Shown: positions 41,340 through 48,669 of the stretch, one piece after another | Layout of the letters: each line of letters starts with the position of its first letter | Position numbering within the stretch: the stretch's first letter is position 1 | NCBI RefSeq assembly: GCF_019823065.1 | Contig: NZ_CP081966.1 | Span: forward strand, 558,001-622,000 | Direction: 5' to 3' | Origin: Pseudomonas mosselii | GTDB taxonomy: Bacteria; Pseudomonadota; Gammaproteobacteria; Pseudomonadales; Pseudomonadaceae | DNA: 64,000 nucleotides | Made by a program: the position numbers and the translations under genes | Notes under the pieces: model-generated | What the model saw: only the letters and a program-made list of their open reading frames with translations | What the model was told of the DNA's origin: nothing | The model's database searches: none

Positions 41340-42767
41340 CTACGACTCGACGTGCTCTTCCGGACGACGAGCGCGCCTTCCGTCTGTCGGTGCCAGTTGC
41401 AGGAAGATTGCCGCCGCCAGCATGGCCATCACGCCGATGGTGACGAAGGTCAGCTGGAAGGCGCCCAAGGTGCTCTGCACGCCATCGCCGCTGCCGGCTG
41501 CGGTGAAGCCGCCGAGCAAGGCACCGGCGCAGGCCACGCCCAGGCTCAGCGACAGTTGCGCGACCACTGACAGCAGGCTGTTGCCGCTGCTGGCGCTGGC
41601 ATCGTCGAGGTCGATCAGGGTCACCGTGTTCATCGCTGTGAACTGCATCGAGTTGACCGCCCCCAGCAGCGCCAGTTGCACCAGTAGCACGGCATAGGGT
41701 GTCTGCTCGTCGACCAGCCCCAGGCTGGCCAGGAGCAGGCCCAGCAGCAGGGTGTTGCCGGTCAGCACGATGCGGTAGCCCAGGCGCTCGATCAGCGGCC
41801 GGGCGATGGACTTGGCGAGCATCGCCGCCGCCGCCAGCGGGATCATGCTCATGCCGGCCTGGGCCGGCGAATAGCCCAGCGCCACTTGCAACAGCAAGGG
41901 CACGAGGAAGGGCAAGGCGCCGCTGCCCAGGCGGGCGAACAGGTTGCCGAGGATACCGATAGCGAAGGTCCGTACGCGGAACAGCGAGGGCGAGAACAGA
42001 GGTTCCGGGTCACGCCCGGCGCGCAACCAGTAGGCGGCCAGGCATGCCATGCCGGCGAACAACAACAGCATCACTCGCAGGTGCGGCAGGTGCAGTTCGC
42101 CCAGGCCTTCCATGGCAATGGTGATCAGCACCATTGCCGCGCCGAACAGCAAAAAACCTGGGGTATCGAAACGGGTGCGTTCAGCCCCGCGCAGGTCGGG
42201 GATGAACTTCCACACCGCATAGCAGCCCAGTGCGCCCACCGGCAGGTTGAGCAGGAAGATCCAGTGCCAGGTCAGGATCTCCACCAGCCAGCCACCCAGG
42301 GTCGGACCCAGCAGCGGGCCGAGCAGGCCGGGGATGGTAATGAAGCTCATGATCCGCACCAGCTCCGAGCGTGGGTAGGCACGCAGCACCACCAGGCGCC
42401 CGACCGGCAGCATCAACGCGCCGCCCAGGCCTTGGATGACCCGGGCCAGGGTCAGGAACGCCAGGCTGTTGGCCATGGCGCACAAGAGCGAACCGAAGCT
42501 GAACAGCAGGATGGCGCTGAAGAAGATGCGCTTGGTGCCGAAACGGTCGGCGATCCAGCCCGAGGCCGGGATCAGCAGAGCCACGGTGAGCATGTAGGCA
42601 ATGATCACCCCCTGCATGCGCAGCGGGTCCTCGGCCAGCGAGCGGGCCATGGCCGGCAGCGCGGTGTTGAGAATGGTGCCGTCGAGCGACTGCATGAAGA
42701 AGGCGATGGCCACCACCCAGGGGATCCAGCGGGCGGTGACAGGGTCCAGTGGTGCGCGTTCGGGCAT
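41340..42767 (-). CDS. MFS multidrug exporter, DHA2 family (MdtD-like)
   Basis: A 475-residue transporter with about 14 hydrophobic helices. N-terminal helix 1 contains FFMQSLDGTILNTALPAMAR (motif D1 of the 14-TM family), followed by the loop motif GWIADRFGTKRIF (motif A) and ARVIQGLGGALMLPVGRL (motif B). The helix-5 motif GPLLGPTLGGWL (motif C) marks it as a drug/H+ antiporter. The substrate is unknown. It is followed downstream by dbpA on the same strand, 63 bases away. Confidence 0.87.
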   Translation of the reverse strand: MPERAPLDPVTARWIPWVVAIAFFMQSLDGTILNTALPAMARSLAEDPLRMQGVIIAYMLTVALLIPASGWIADRFGTKRIFFSAILLFSFGSLLCAMANSLAFLTLARVIQGLGGALMLPVGRLVVLRAYPRSELVRIMSFITIPGLLGPLLGPTLGGWLVEILTWHWIFLLNLPVGALGCYAVWKFIPDLRGAERTRFDTPGFLLFGAAMVLITIAMEGLGELHLPHLRVMLLLFAGMACLAAYWLRAGRDPEPLFSPSLFRVRTFAIGILGNLFARLGSGALPFLVPLLLQVALGYSPAQAGMSMIPLAAAAMLAKSIARPLIERLGYRIVLTGNTLLLGLLLASLGLVDEQTPYAVLLVQLALLGAVNSMQFTAMNTVTLIDLDDASASSGNSLLSVVAQLSLSLGVACAGALLGGFTAAGSGDGVQSTLGAFQLTFVTIGVMAMLAAAIFLQLAPTDGRRARRPEEHVES

Positions 42768-42801
42768 GGGTTACCTCAATGTCCTGTGTTGCCTGGGCCG
42801 A

Positions 42802-42878
42802 CCTCGTCGCCGGCAAGCCGCCTTCCACAGGGGCAGCGCATGCCGGTCATGGTGGAAGCTGGCTTGCCAGCGATGAGG
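42802..42878. repeat. Inverted repeat of a third REP-like family
   Basis: CCTCGTCGCCGGCAAGCCGC (42802 on) and the matching GTGGAAGCTGGCTTGCCAGC (42852 on) are imperfect inverted copies of about 27 bases. This 'CGCCGGCAAGCC' type differs from the two REP variants elsewhere in the window. Located between the tldE-like and MFS genes. Confidence 0.7.
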
Positions 42879-42891
42879 CCGATCCTGCCGA

Positions 42892-44223
42892 TCACAATGT
42901 CAGGGTCAGCCCTTTGACCAACGCCCCCGGCAGATGACTCGATCCGGTGCTGCGTTGCCCATAGGTGCTGGTCGAGAGGATCATCTCGCGCTCCTGGGTC
43001 AGGTCTTCGAGTTGGCTACCCAGCAGGTTGTACAGGCTGTCGTCGAAGCGCATGGTGCTCACTGGCCCCTGGATCTGCCCGTTCTCCACCCAGAAAGTGG
43101 CGAAGCGGGTCAGCCCGGTCATGCGTGCCGCAGGCAGGTCCGAATAGTTCAGGTACCACAGGTTACTGATGTACAGCCCGGTGCCCAGACGCTCCAGAAT
43201 CTTTTCGCCAGGCAGGTTGCCCGGCGCCAGGCTCAGCGCGCACGGCGACTCGTGGCTGTCTGCGCCATTGGCCTGCTGGGCGAACTCGGCGGCGCTTCGG
43301 GCGCTTACCAGCCGCTCCAGCGCACGGCCTTCGCCGATCAACAGCAGGTCGCGACGGGGCGAGCCCTCGTCGGAGAACGCTGGGCTCAGCGAGCCGCTGA
43401 CCTGCTCGCTGAAGCTCACTCCTGGGCTCAGTTGCGCGTCGCCGTTGTACAGGCGCTGCAGTGGGCTGTTGCCCGTGGCCAGGGCCTGGGCGGAGAAACC
43501 GCCCCAGCACAGCATCCCGGCGATCTCGTCCATTGCCGCCGGCGCCAGGTAGGCTCGGTAGCTGCCGGGCTTGAGGGTGATGGCCCGGCGTCCCAGGTAC
43601 GCCAGCTGTTCGCGGGCCTGACGCAGGCGCGCGGCGAAGGCCTCGCCGCTCCAGGTCTGCCCGGCATAGTTGGCCTTGACTGCCTGGCCGTTGGCGTGGA
43701 ACAGGCTCCAGTCGACGTTGAAACTATTGGCCTGGTGCCAGCCGAAGGCCCCGAAGGAACTGGCGAAACCCCGGCAGATGGGGCCGGCGGCATAGATGCC
43801 GACCAGGTCCAGATCACCGGCTTCGCGCTCGATGAGGGCCAGCACTGCGTCCAGCTCGGGCAATGGCTGTTCCAGCAGGCTATGGCTGTGCCAGGCGCTG
43901 TCGTCGAGGTTCAGGTAGGGATCCACCGCCAGCAATGGCAAGGTCTGGCGCAACTGCGCCAGGGCGTCGTGCAGACGCCGTTGGTCGAGGTCGGGATCGT
44001 CGCCCAGGGTGATCTGCTGTTCGGCCTGACGCCCTTCGCGCACCAACCGCAGGTGCACGCTGGCCTGGCTGACCAGTCCGGCCTGGCGCACCTTGGCATG
44101 GTTGAAGCGCACGAACTGCGAATGCTCGGCGCTGTAGCCGAGGGTGAACTGCTCGCCCGGTTGCACGGCGGCGTTCAGGCTGTCGAGCAGGTTTTCGAAG
44201 CGTTGCTGGTACAGGGTGCTCAT
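42892..44223 (-). CDS. TldE/PmbA-family metalloprotease subunit
   Basis: A 443-residue protein of the TldE type, which lacks the HExxxH zinc motif and serves as the partner of TldD. Family features include FTLGYSAEHSQFVRFNHAKV near the N-terminus, GLVSQASVHLRLV, and the C-terminal LPAARMTGLTRFATFWVENG and STYGQRSTGSSHLPGAL. The ATG overlaps the stop codon of the preceding tldD-like gene by one base (TGATG), indicating coupled, stoichiometric synthesis. TldD/TldE heterodimers degrade unfolded peptides and mature some modified peptides. Confidence 0.85.
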   Translation of the reverse strand: MSTLYQQRFENLLDSLNAAVQPGEQFTLGYSAEHSQFVRFNHAKVRQAGLVSQASVHLRLVREGRQAEQQITLGDDPDLDQRRLHDALAQLRQTLPLLAVDPYLNLDDSAWHSHSLLEQPLPELDAVLALIEREAGDLDLVGIYAAGPICRGFASSFGAFGWHQANSFNVDWSLFHANGQAVKANYAGQTWSGEAFAARLRQAREQLAYLGRRAITLKPGSYRAYLAPAAMDEIAGMLCWGGFSAQALATGNSPLQRLYNGDAQLSPGVSFSEQVSGSLSPAFSDEGSPRRDLLLIGEGRALERLVSARSAAEFAQQANGADSHESPCALSLAPGNLPGEKILERLGTGLYISNLWYLNYSDLPAARMTGLTRFATFWVENGQIQGPVSTMRFDDSLYNLLGSQLEDLTQEREMILSTSTYGQRSTGSSHLPGALVKGLTLTL

Positions 44224-45665
44224 CAGGCGTCTCCCCCGAATACGTCGATCTGGCGGAACACGCAGGCGGGCGATGCGTGACCGACCCGCACCACCTGGTT
44301 AGGCTCGCCCTTGCCGCAGTTGGGCGTGCCGAGCACCTGGTAGGTGCTGCTGTCGCCCACGGCCGAGAGGTTGCGCCAGAAGTCGGCGGAGATGCCCCGG
44401 TAGTTCGGGTTCTTCACCACGCCCTTGAGCTTGCCGTTTTCGATCAACTGCCCCCACTCGCAGCCGAACTGGAATTTATTGCGCGCATCGTCGATGGACC
44501 AGGAGCGGTTGGTACGCATCAGGATGCCGTGCTCGATGCCGCTGACCAGTTGCTCAAGCGACTGGTCGCCCGGCTCGATGTTGAGGTTGGCCATGCGGTC
44601 GATCGGCGCGCGGTTCCAGCCGCAGGCTCGGCTGTTGGCCACGCCATCCAGGCCCGAGCGCAGTTGCGAAAGAGCGCCGCCCAGGGGGCGAACCAGCAGG
44701 CCATCGCGGATCAGGAACTGCTTGCTGGCCGGGGTGCCGTCGTCATCGAAGCTGTAGCTGGCCAGCTCCTCGCGAAGGGTTGGGTCAAAGGTTACGTTGA
44801 GCAGCTTCGAGCCGTATTGCAGATGGCCGAAGTCTTCGGCTTTGACGAAGCTGGTGCCAGCGTAGTTGCGCTCATCGCCGAGGATCCGGTCCAGCTCCAG
44901 CGGGTGGCCGATGGATTCGTGGATCTGCAGCATCATCTGGTCGGGCATCAGCAGCAGGTCGCGCCGGCCGCTTGGGGTATTCGGTGCCAGCAGCAGTTGC
45001 AGCGCCTCGTCGGCCACCCGGCGGGCAGCGCCGACCAGGCCGCAGCGCTCGATCACCTCGAAGCCGCCCTGTTGGCCGAAGTTCTCCCGGCCCAGGCTGC
45101 GGCTCTGGCTGTCCTGGCCGTCGCTGGCGGTGACACCCAGGCCCGGGTAGACGAAGCGCTGGGCATGGCGCAGCTCGGCGCCGGCGGAGTTCAGGTAGGT
45201 CTGCTCGACCACGCTGATGCCCAGGCTGGCCTGCCAGTCCACCAGGCGTTCGTCCATGGGCACGCTGGCCGATTCGGCGGCCAGCAGGTCCAGGCATTCG
45301 GCGAGGTTGGGCAGGGGCTGTTCGAAATTGGGCGAGACATGGTCGTGGCGTCCGTCCGGGGCTGGCTGGCCGCTCAGGTCGAGCAGGCTGCTGGCCTTGA
45401 TCCGTCGGGCCAGCGCCTCGGCGTGCTCCAGGGCACGTTGCAGCCCAGCCTGGGACAGGTCGGCGGTGGCCGCGTAGGCCTCGACGCCCTCCACCCGCAC
45501 GGTGAGCATGGCGCCTTCATCCTGGCTGAAGAAGGGAGGCTCGGCGACGTTGCGCCGAACCGACAGTGACTGGTGCGATTGCTTCACATGGCGAAGCGAG
45601 AACAGTTCGGCCGTGCTGCGCAGCGCGGCAAAACGCTGGCGCAGCAGGGTGCTGGAGTCGAACAT
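44223..45665 (-). CDS. TldD-family metalloprotease
   Basis: A 480-residue protein. The zinc motif is LQIHESIGHPLELDR (HExxxH) near residue 245, with the third ligand expected to be Cys further on. Other TldD segments are GTSFVKAEDFGHLQYGSKLL and NFRG-like NPNYRGISADFWRNL. The C-terminus ends NQVVRVGHASPACVFRQIDV. It is translationally coupled to the following tldE-like gene. Pseudomonads generally also carry the canonical tldD and pmbA elsewhere, so this is likely a second, divergent pair; that cannot be checked from this window. Confidence 0.87.
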   Translation of the reverse strand: MFDSSTLLRQRFAALRSTAELFSLRHVKQSHQSLSVRRNVAEPPFFSQDEGAMLTVRVEGVEAYAATADLSQAGLQRALEHAEALARRIKASSLLDLSGQPAPDGRHDHVSPNFEQPLPNLAECLDLLAAESASVPMDERLVDWQASLGISVVEQTYLNSAGAELRHAQRFVYPGLGVTASDGQDSQSRSLGRENFGQQGGFEVIERCGLVGAARRVADEALQLLLAPNTPSGRRDLLLMPDQMMLQIHESIGHPLELDRILGDERNYAGTSFVKAEDFGHLQYGSKLLNVTFDPTLREELASYSFDDDGTPASKQFLIRDGLLVRPLGGALSQLRSGLDGVANSRACGWNRAPIDRMANLNIEPGDQSLEQLVSGIEHGILMRTNRSWSIDDARNKFQFGCEWGQLIENGKLKGVVKNPNYRGISADFWRNLSAVGDSSTYQVLGTPNCGKGEPNQVVRVGHASPACVFRQIDVFGGDA

Positions 45666-45694
45666 GGAAATCTCCGTGTGTGCGGTGGCTCCCC

Positions 45695-45842
45695 CTAGGC
45701 TTTATACGAAAAGTGCCTGCGCGTCGATCATGCTGCGTTGAAAACAGGCTCGGAATGCTCATTTGCAACCAGCAAACTCCGCTTCCTCGCCTGTTTTCGC
45801 CTTGCCTGATCGCCGCTCGGCGACTTTTCGTACAAAGCCTAG
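45695..45842. repeat. 148-bp palindromic MITE-like element ending in CTAG
   Basis: The ends CTAGGCTTTATACGAAAAGT (45695-45714) and ACTTTTCGTACAAAGCCTAG (45823-45842) are inverted copies with one mismatch. Inside are a perfect 10-bp inner repeat (GAAAACAGGC 45740-45749 / GCCTGTTTTC 45789-45798) and a central TTTGC..GCAAA hairpin, so the whole element can fold into one long arm. It has no coding capacity. Similar sequence is, from memory, repeated in Pseudomonas genomes. It lies between the tldD-like gene and the 3' end of the acyl-CoA dehydrogenase gene. Confidence 0.75.
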
Positions 45843-47591
45843 AACCACCCCTCTTGCATGCCCAGGCACGTATCGTCGCGGGCCTCGAGCAAAGCGAGGT
45901 CATTATGGCAGCCCGGCACTTCCCAGGTGAGGAAATAACGCGCGGCCTGGAGTTTGCCCAGGTAGAAGTCGCGATCGCTGCCCTTGAGGAGGCCGACCTC
46001 GGCATGAATGGCCTGCTCCAGCCAGCGCCAGCCGATCACGCAGTGGCCGAACACCTTGAGGTACAGCGCCGAGCAGGGCGAGGGTCACGCTCTGCAGGCG
46101 GTTGACCAGGTGCTCCAGGGGCTGGCGCAACGGATCGAGGTTCGGGTGATGGCTGGCGCGCTCGCAGGTGCCGGCGATCAGGCGGATCAGCTGCTTGAGC
46201 CCCGCGCCGTTGTTCTGCGCCAGCTTGCGCCCGAGCAGGTCGAGGGACTGGATGCCCTCGGTGCCTTCGTGGATCGGGTTGAGGCGATTGTCGCGGTAGT
46301 ACTGCTCGACTGGGTACTCGCGGGTGTAGCCGTGGCCGCCGAGGATCTGGATCGCCAGCTCGTTGGCTTTCAGGCAGAACGCCGAGGGCCAGGACTTGAC
46401 GATGGGCGTGAGCAGATCGAGCAGTTCCAGAGCTTGCCGGCGGGCCTCGGCATCCGCGGCGGTGTGGGTGTCATCGAACAGCCGGGCCGCGTACAGGCCC
46501 AGGTCGAAAGCACCCTCCACGTAGGCCTTCTGCGCCAGCAACATGCGCTTCACATCGCTGTGCTCGATGATCGATACGGCGGGGCTGTTCGGGTCCTTGT
46601 TGTCTGGAAGGCGGCCCTGTGGACGTTGGCGGGCGTAGTCCAGGGAATACAGGTAGCCGGCGTAGCCCAGCATCACCGCGCCCATGCCGACGCCGATGCG
46701 CGCCTCGTTCATCATCTGGAACATGCAGGCCAGGCCCTGGTGCGGCTGGCCCACCAGGTAGCCGACGCACTGGCCGTTGTCCCCGAAGTTCAGCGCGGTG
46801 GAGGTGGTGCCGCGCCAGCCCATCTTGTGGAACAGCCCGGCCAGCAGCACGTCGTTGCGCGGCCCCAGGCTGCCGTCGGCGTTGACCAGGTACTTGGGCA
46901 CAATGAACAGCGAGATGCCCTTCACCCCGGGCGGTGCGTCCGGCAGCTTGGCCAGGACCATGTGCACGATGTTCTCCGACAGTTCGTGGTCACCGCCGGA
47001 GATGAAGATCTTGTTGCCCTTGAGCCGGTAGGTGCCGTCGTCTGCGGGTTCGGCGCGAGTGCGGATATCGGCCAGGGACGAGCCGGCGTGGGGTTCGGTC
47101 AGGGCCATGGTGCCGTAGTAACGGCCCTCGATCATCGGTTGCAGGAACAAGCGTCTCTGTTCGTCGCTGCCGAAGCTCTCGATCAGGTTGGCCGCGCCCA
47201 TGGTCAGGAACGGGTAGGCCGTGGTGCCGGCGTTGGCGGCCTGGAAGTGGGCGAAGCAGGCTTGCGATACCAGGCTGGGCAACTGCATGCCGCCGACTTC
47301 GAAGTCGCGGTTGGCGTTGAGGAAGCCCGCTTCGAGGAAGGCGTCGACCGCAGGCTTCACCTCCGGGATCAGCTCGGCACGGCCTTCCACGTAGCGCGGC
47401 TCGTGTTCATCGCCCTTGCGGTTGTGCGAGGCGAAGTACTTCTCGGCGATGGTGCGGGCGGTGGTCAGCGCCGCGTCAAAGGTCTCGCGGCTGTGCTCGG
47501 CGAAGCGCGGGCGCTGGGTCAGGGCCTCGGCGTCGAGGACTTCGTAGAGCTCGAAGGCGAGGTTGCGGCTGCTGAGGAGTTGCTCGGACAT
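45839..47591 (-). pseudogene. Acyl-CoA dehydrogenase with a frameshift near the 3' end
   Basis: The first ~507 codons from MSEQLLSSRNLAFELY read as a normal ~600-residue acyl-CoA dehydrogenase: YYGTMALTEPHAGSSLADI (FAD/substrate), KGNKIFISGGDH, and the catalytic-region NPIHEGTEGIQSLDLLG. Around 46060-46080 the frame changes: after SVTLALLGA it runs into non-family sequence to 45903, while the typical C-terminus (LYLKVFGHCVIGWRWLEQA ... LGMQEGWF) continues in another frame to a stop at 45839-45841. The sequence between appears short of a few residues, so a small out-of-frame deletion is likely. Could be a true pseudogene or an assembly error. The stop codon lies inside the terminal CTAG of the 148-bp repeat. 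Confidence 0.8.
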
Positions 47592-47867
47592 GGCGGCATT
47601 CCTGGTTCGGGATGCAGCGAGTCTAGGCAAGGTGATAGGGCAGGGGACAGGTTAATTGGTTTGGGTGATATGGGGGCAGAAGTTGCCATCACCCAGGTCT
47701 CCTTGGGTTGCGCCGGGCGCTATGGATGTGGGTGTTACCCGTCGCAAAGCCTTGTCACGCAATTGCGCTTATATCGATATCGATATAGTTTTATCTTTGC
47801 CGCTCATGGAGAGCTTACGCCTCCGGTATGGACAAGCCAGGCGAGTGCATTGGCGGGAGCGTGCAGG
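47592..47867. other. Intergenic region before the toxin-antitoxin pair
   Basis: A 276-base gap between the divergent dehydrogenase start and the toxin gene. It contains the 18-bp palindrome at 47770-47787 about 80 bases before the toxin ATG and is less GC-rich there than the surrounding genes. No small gene is evident. Confidence 0.5.
47770..47787. promoter_or_regulatory. Perfect 18-bp palindrome, probable toxin-antitoxin operator
   Basis: TATATCGATATCGATATA is its own reverse complement and stands out as AT-rich. It lies upstream of the toxin gene, where the antitoxin (alone or complexed with toxin) would repress its own operon. Confidence 0.65.
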
Positions 47868-48200
47868 ATGCATGATGGGCAAAAGCCAATCGAATGGTTG
47901 GGTAGCAGCAAGCAGGACCTGCGGGACTTTCCGGTTGTGGCAAGGCAGCGGGCCGGGTATCAGCTGGAGCTGATCCAGGACGGTGAAGCCCCCTTCGACT
48001 GGAAACCAATGGAAAGCGTTGGGCCTGGGACGCGGGAAATCCGCATCAAGTGTCGGGACGGGGCGTTTCGGGTGTTCTATGTCGTGAGTCGACCAGAAGC
48101 GGTTTATGTCCTGCACGCGTTTCGCAAGACGACCGAGAAGACGGAAAAGCGCGATATCGATCTGGCGAGAGCGCGATACAAATTGTTGGGCGCCTGCTGA
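47868..48200 (+). CDS. HigB/RelE-superfamily toxin (phage Gp49-like)
   Basis: A 110-residue basic protein. Start MHDGQKPIEWLGSSKQDLRD has GGGAG 8 bases before the ATG. The motif order fits phage Gp49/HigB-like toxins of the RelE superfamily: LRDFPVVARQRAGYQLELIQ, then EIRIKCRDGAFRVFYVVSRP with basic residues and YVLHAFRKTTEKTEKRDIDL, which holds the conserved His-x-Phe-x-Lys-Lys/Thr signature. Members cleave mRNA at the ribosome. The HTH antitoxin gene follows 49 bases later, and an 18-bp palindrome precedes. It is the toxin-first order usual for HigBA. The long frame open upstream is not coding. Confidence 0.82.
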   Translation: MHDGQKPIEWLGSSKQDLRDFPVVARQRAGYQLELIQDGEAPFDWKPMESVGPGTREIRIKCRDGAFRVFYVVSRPEAVYVLHAFRKTTEKTEKRDIDLARARYKLLGAC

Positions 48201-48249
48201 GCTGGAGTCGACAGTGTTTGAACGAGATGGATGCACAGAGGGATTTGCG

Positions 48250-48534
48250 ATGACAAACGAACGCTCCACTTCGGTATGGGATGCGCTGTTCGATTCACCC
48301 GCAGAGGCCGAGAACCTGCGGCTTCGGGCGAAGCTGATGCGGGTATTGACCAGGATTGTCCAATCCTGGGATCTGCCGCAGAAAGACGCAGCACGGCGAC
48401 TGCATCTGACTCAGCCACGTTTGAGTGACTTGCTCAACGGCAAGATAGACAAGTTCTCGCTGGATGCTCTGGTGAATATCCTGGCGAACGCCGATCTGGA
48501 AGTCGATTTTACGGTGAAAAAGAAATCTGCGTGA
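48250..48534 (+). CDS. XRE/HigA-like antitoxin
   Basis: A 94-residue protein with a helix-turn-helix of the XRE/MqsA type: VQSWDLPQKDAARRLHLTQP then RLSDLLNGKIDKFSLDALVN. A start at ATG 48250 is preceded by AGAGGGATTTG. It should bind and neutralise the upstream toxin and repress the operon through the palindrome at 47770-47787. The C-terminus ends in a short basic tail (FTVKKKSA). Confidence 0.82.
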   Translation: MTNERSTSVWDALFDSPAEAENLRLRAKLMRVLTRIVQSWDLPQKDAARRLHLTQPRLSDLLNGKIDKFSLDALVNILANADLEVDFTVKKKSA

Positions 48535-48619
48535 TGGTTGCTTCGCTTTAGTTGCGCTGGCTTTTCCTGATTAGGTGAGGGCTGCCAGGTTGAGAAATCT
48601 CGGCAAGACAGTTGCTCCC

Positions 48620-48647
48620 ACAAAAAAGGAGAGCCTGAGCTCTCCTT
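48620..48647 (-). terminator. Rho-independent terminator of putA
   Basis: On the minus strand AAGGAGAGC and GCTCTCCTT form a 9-bp stem with a 4-base loop followed by TTTTTTG, 22 bases after the putA stop. Confidence 0.92.
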
Positions 48648-48669
48648 CTCCGTTCACCGACCGTCAGCG

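Noticed and set aside
46008-48200. One 730-codon + frame that ends in the toxin gene
   Set aside because: Most of it is antisense to the acyl-CoA dehydrogenase. Only the last 110 codons, after a good ribosome site, look real and were annotated as the toxin.
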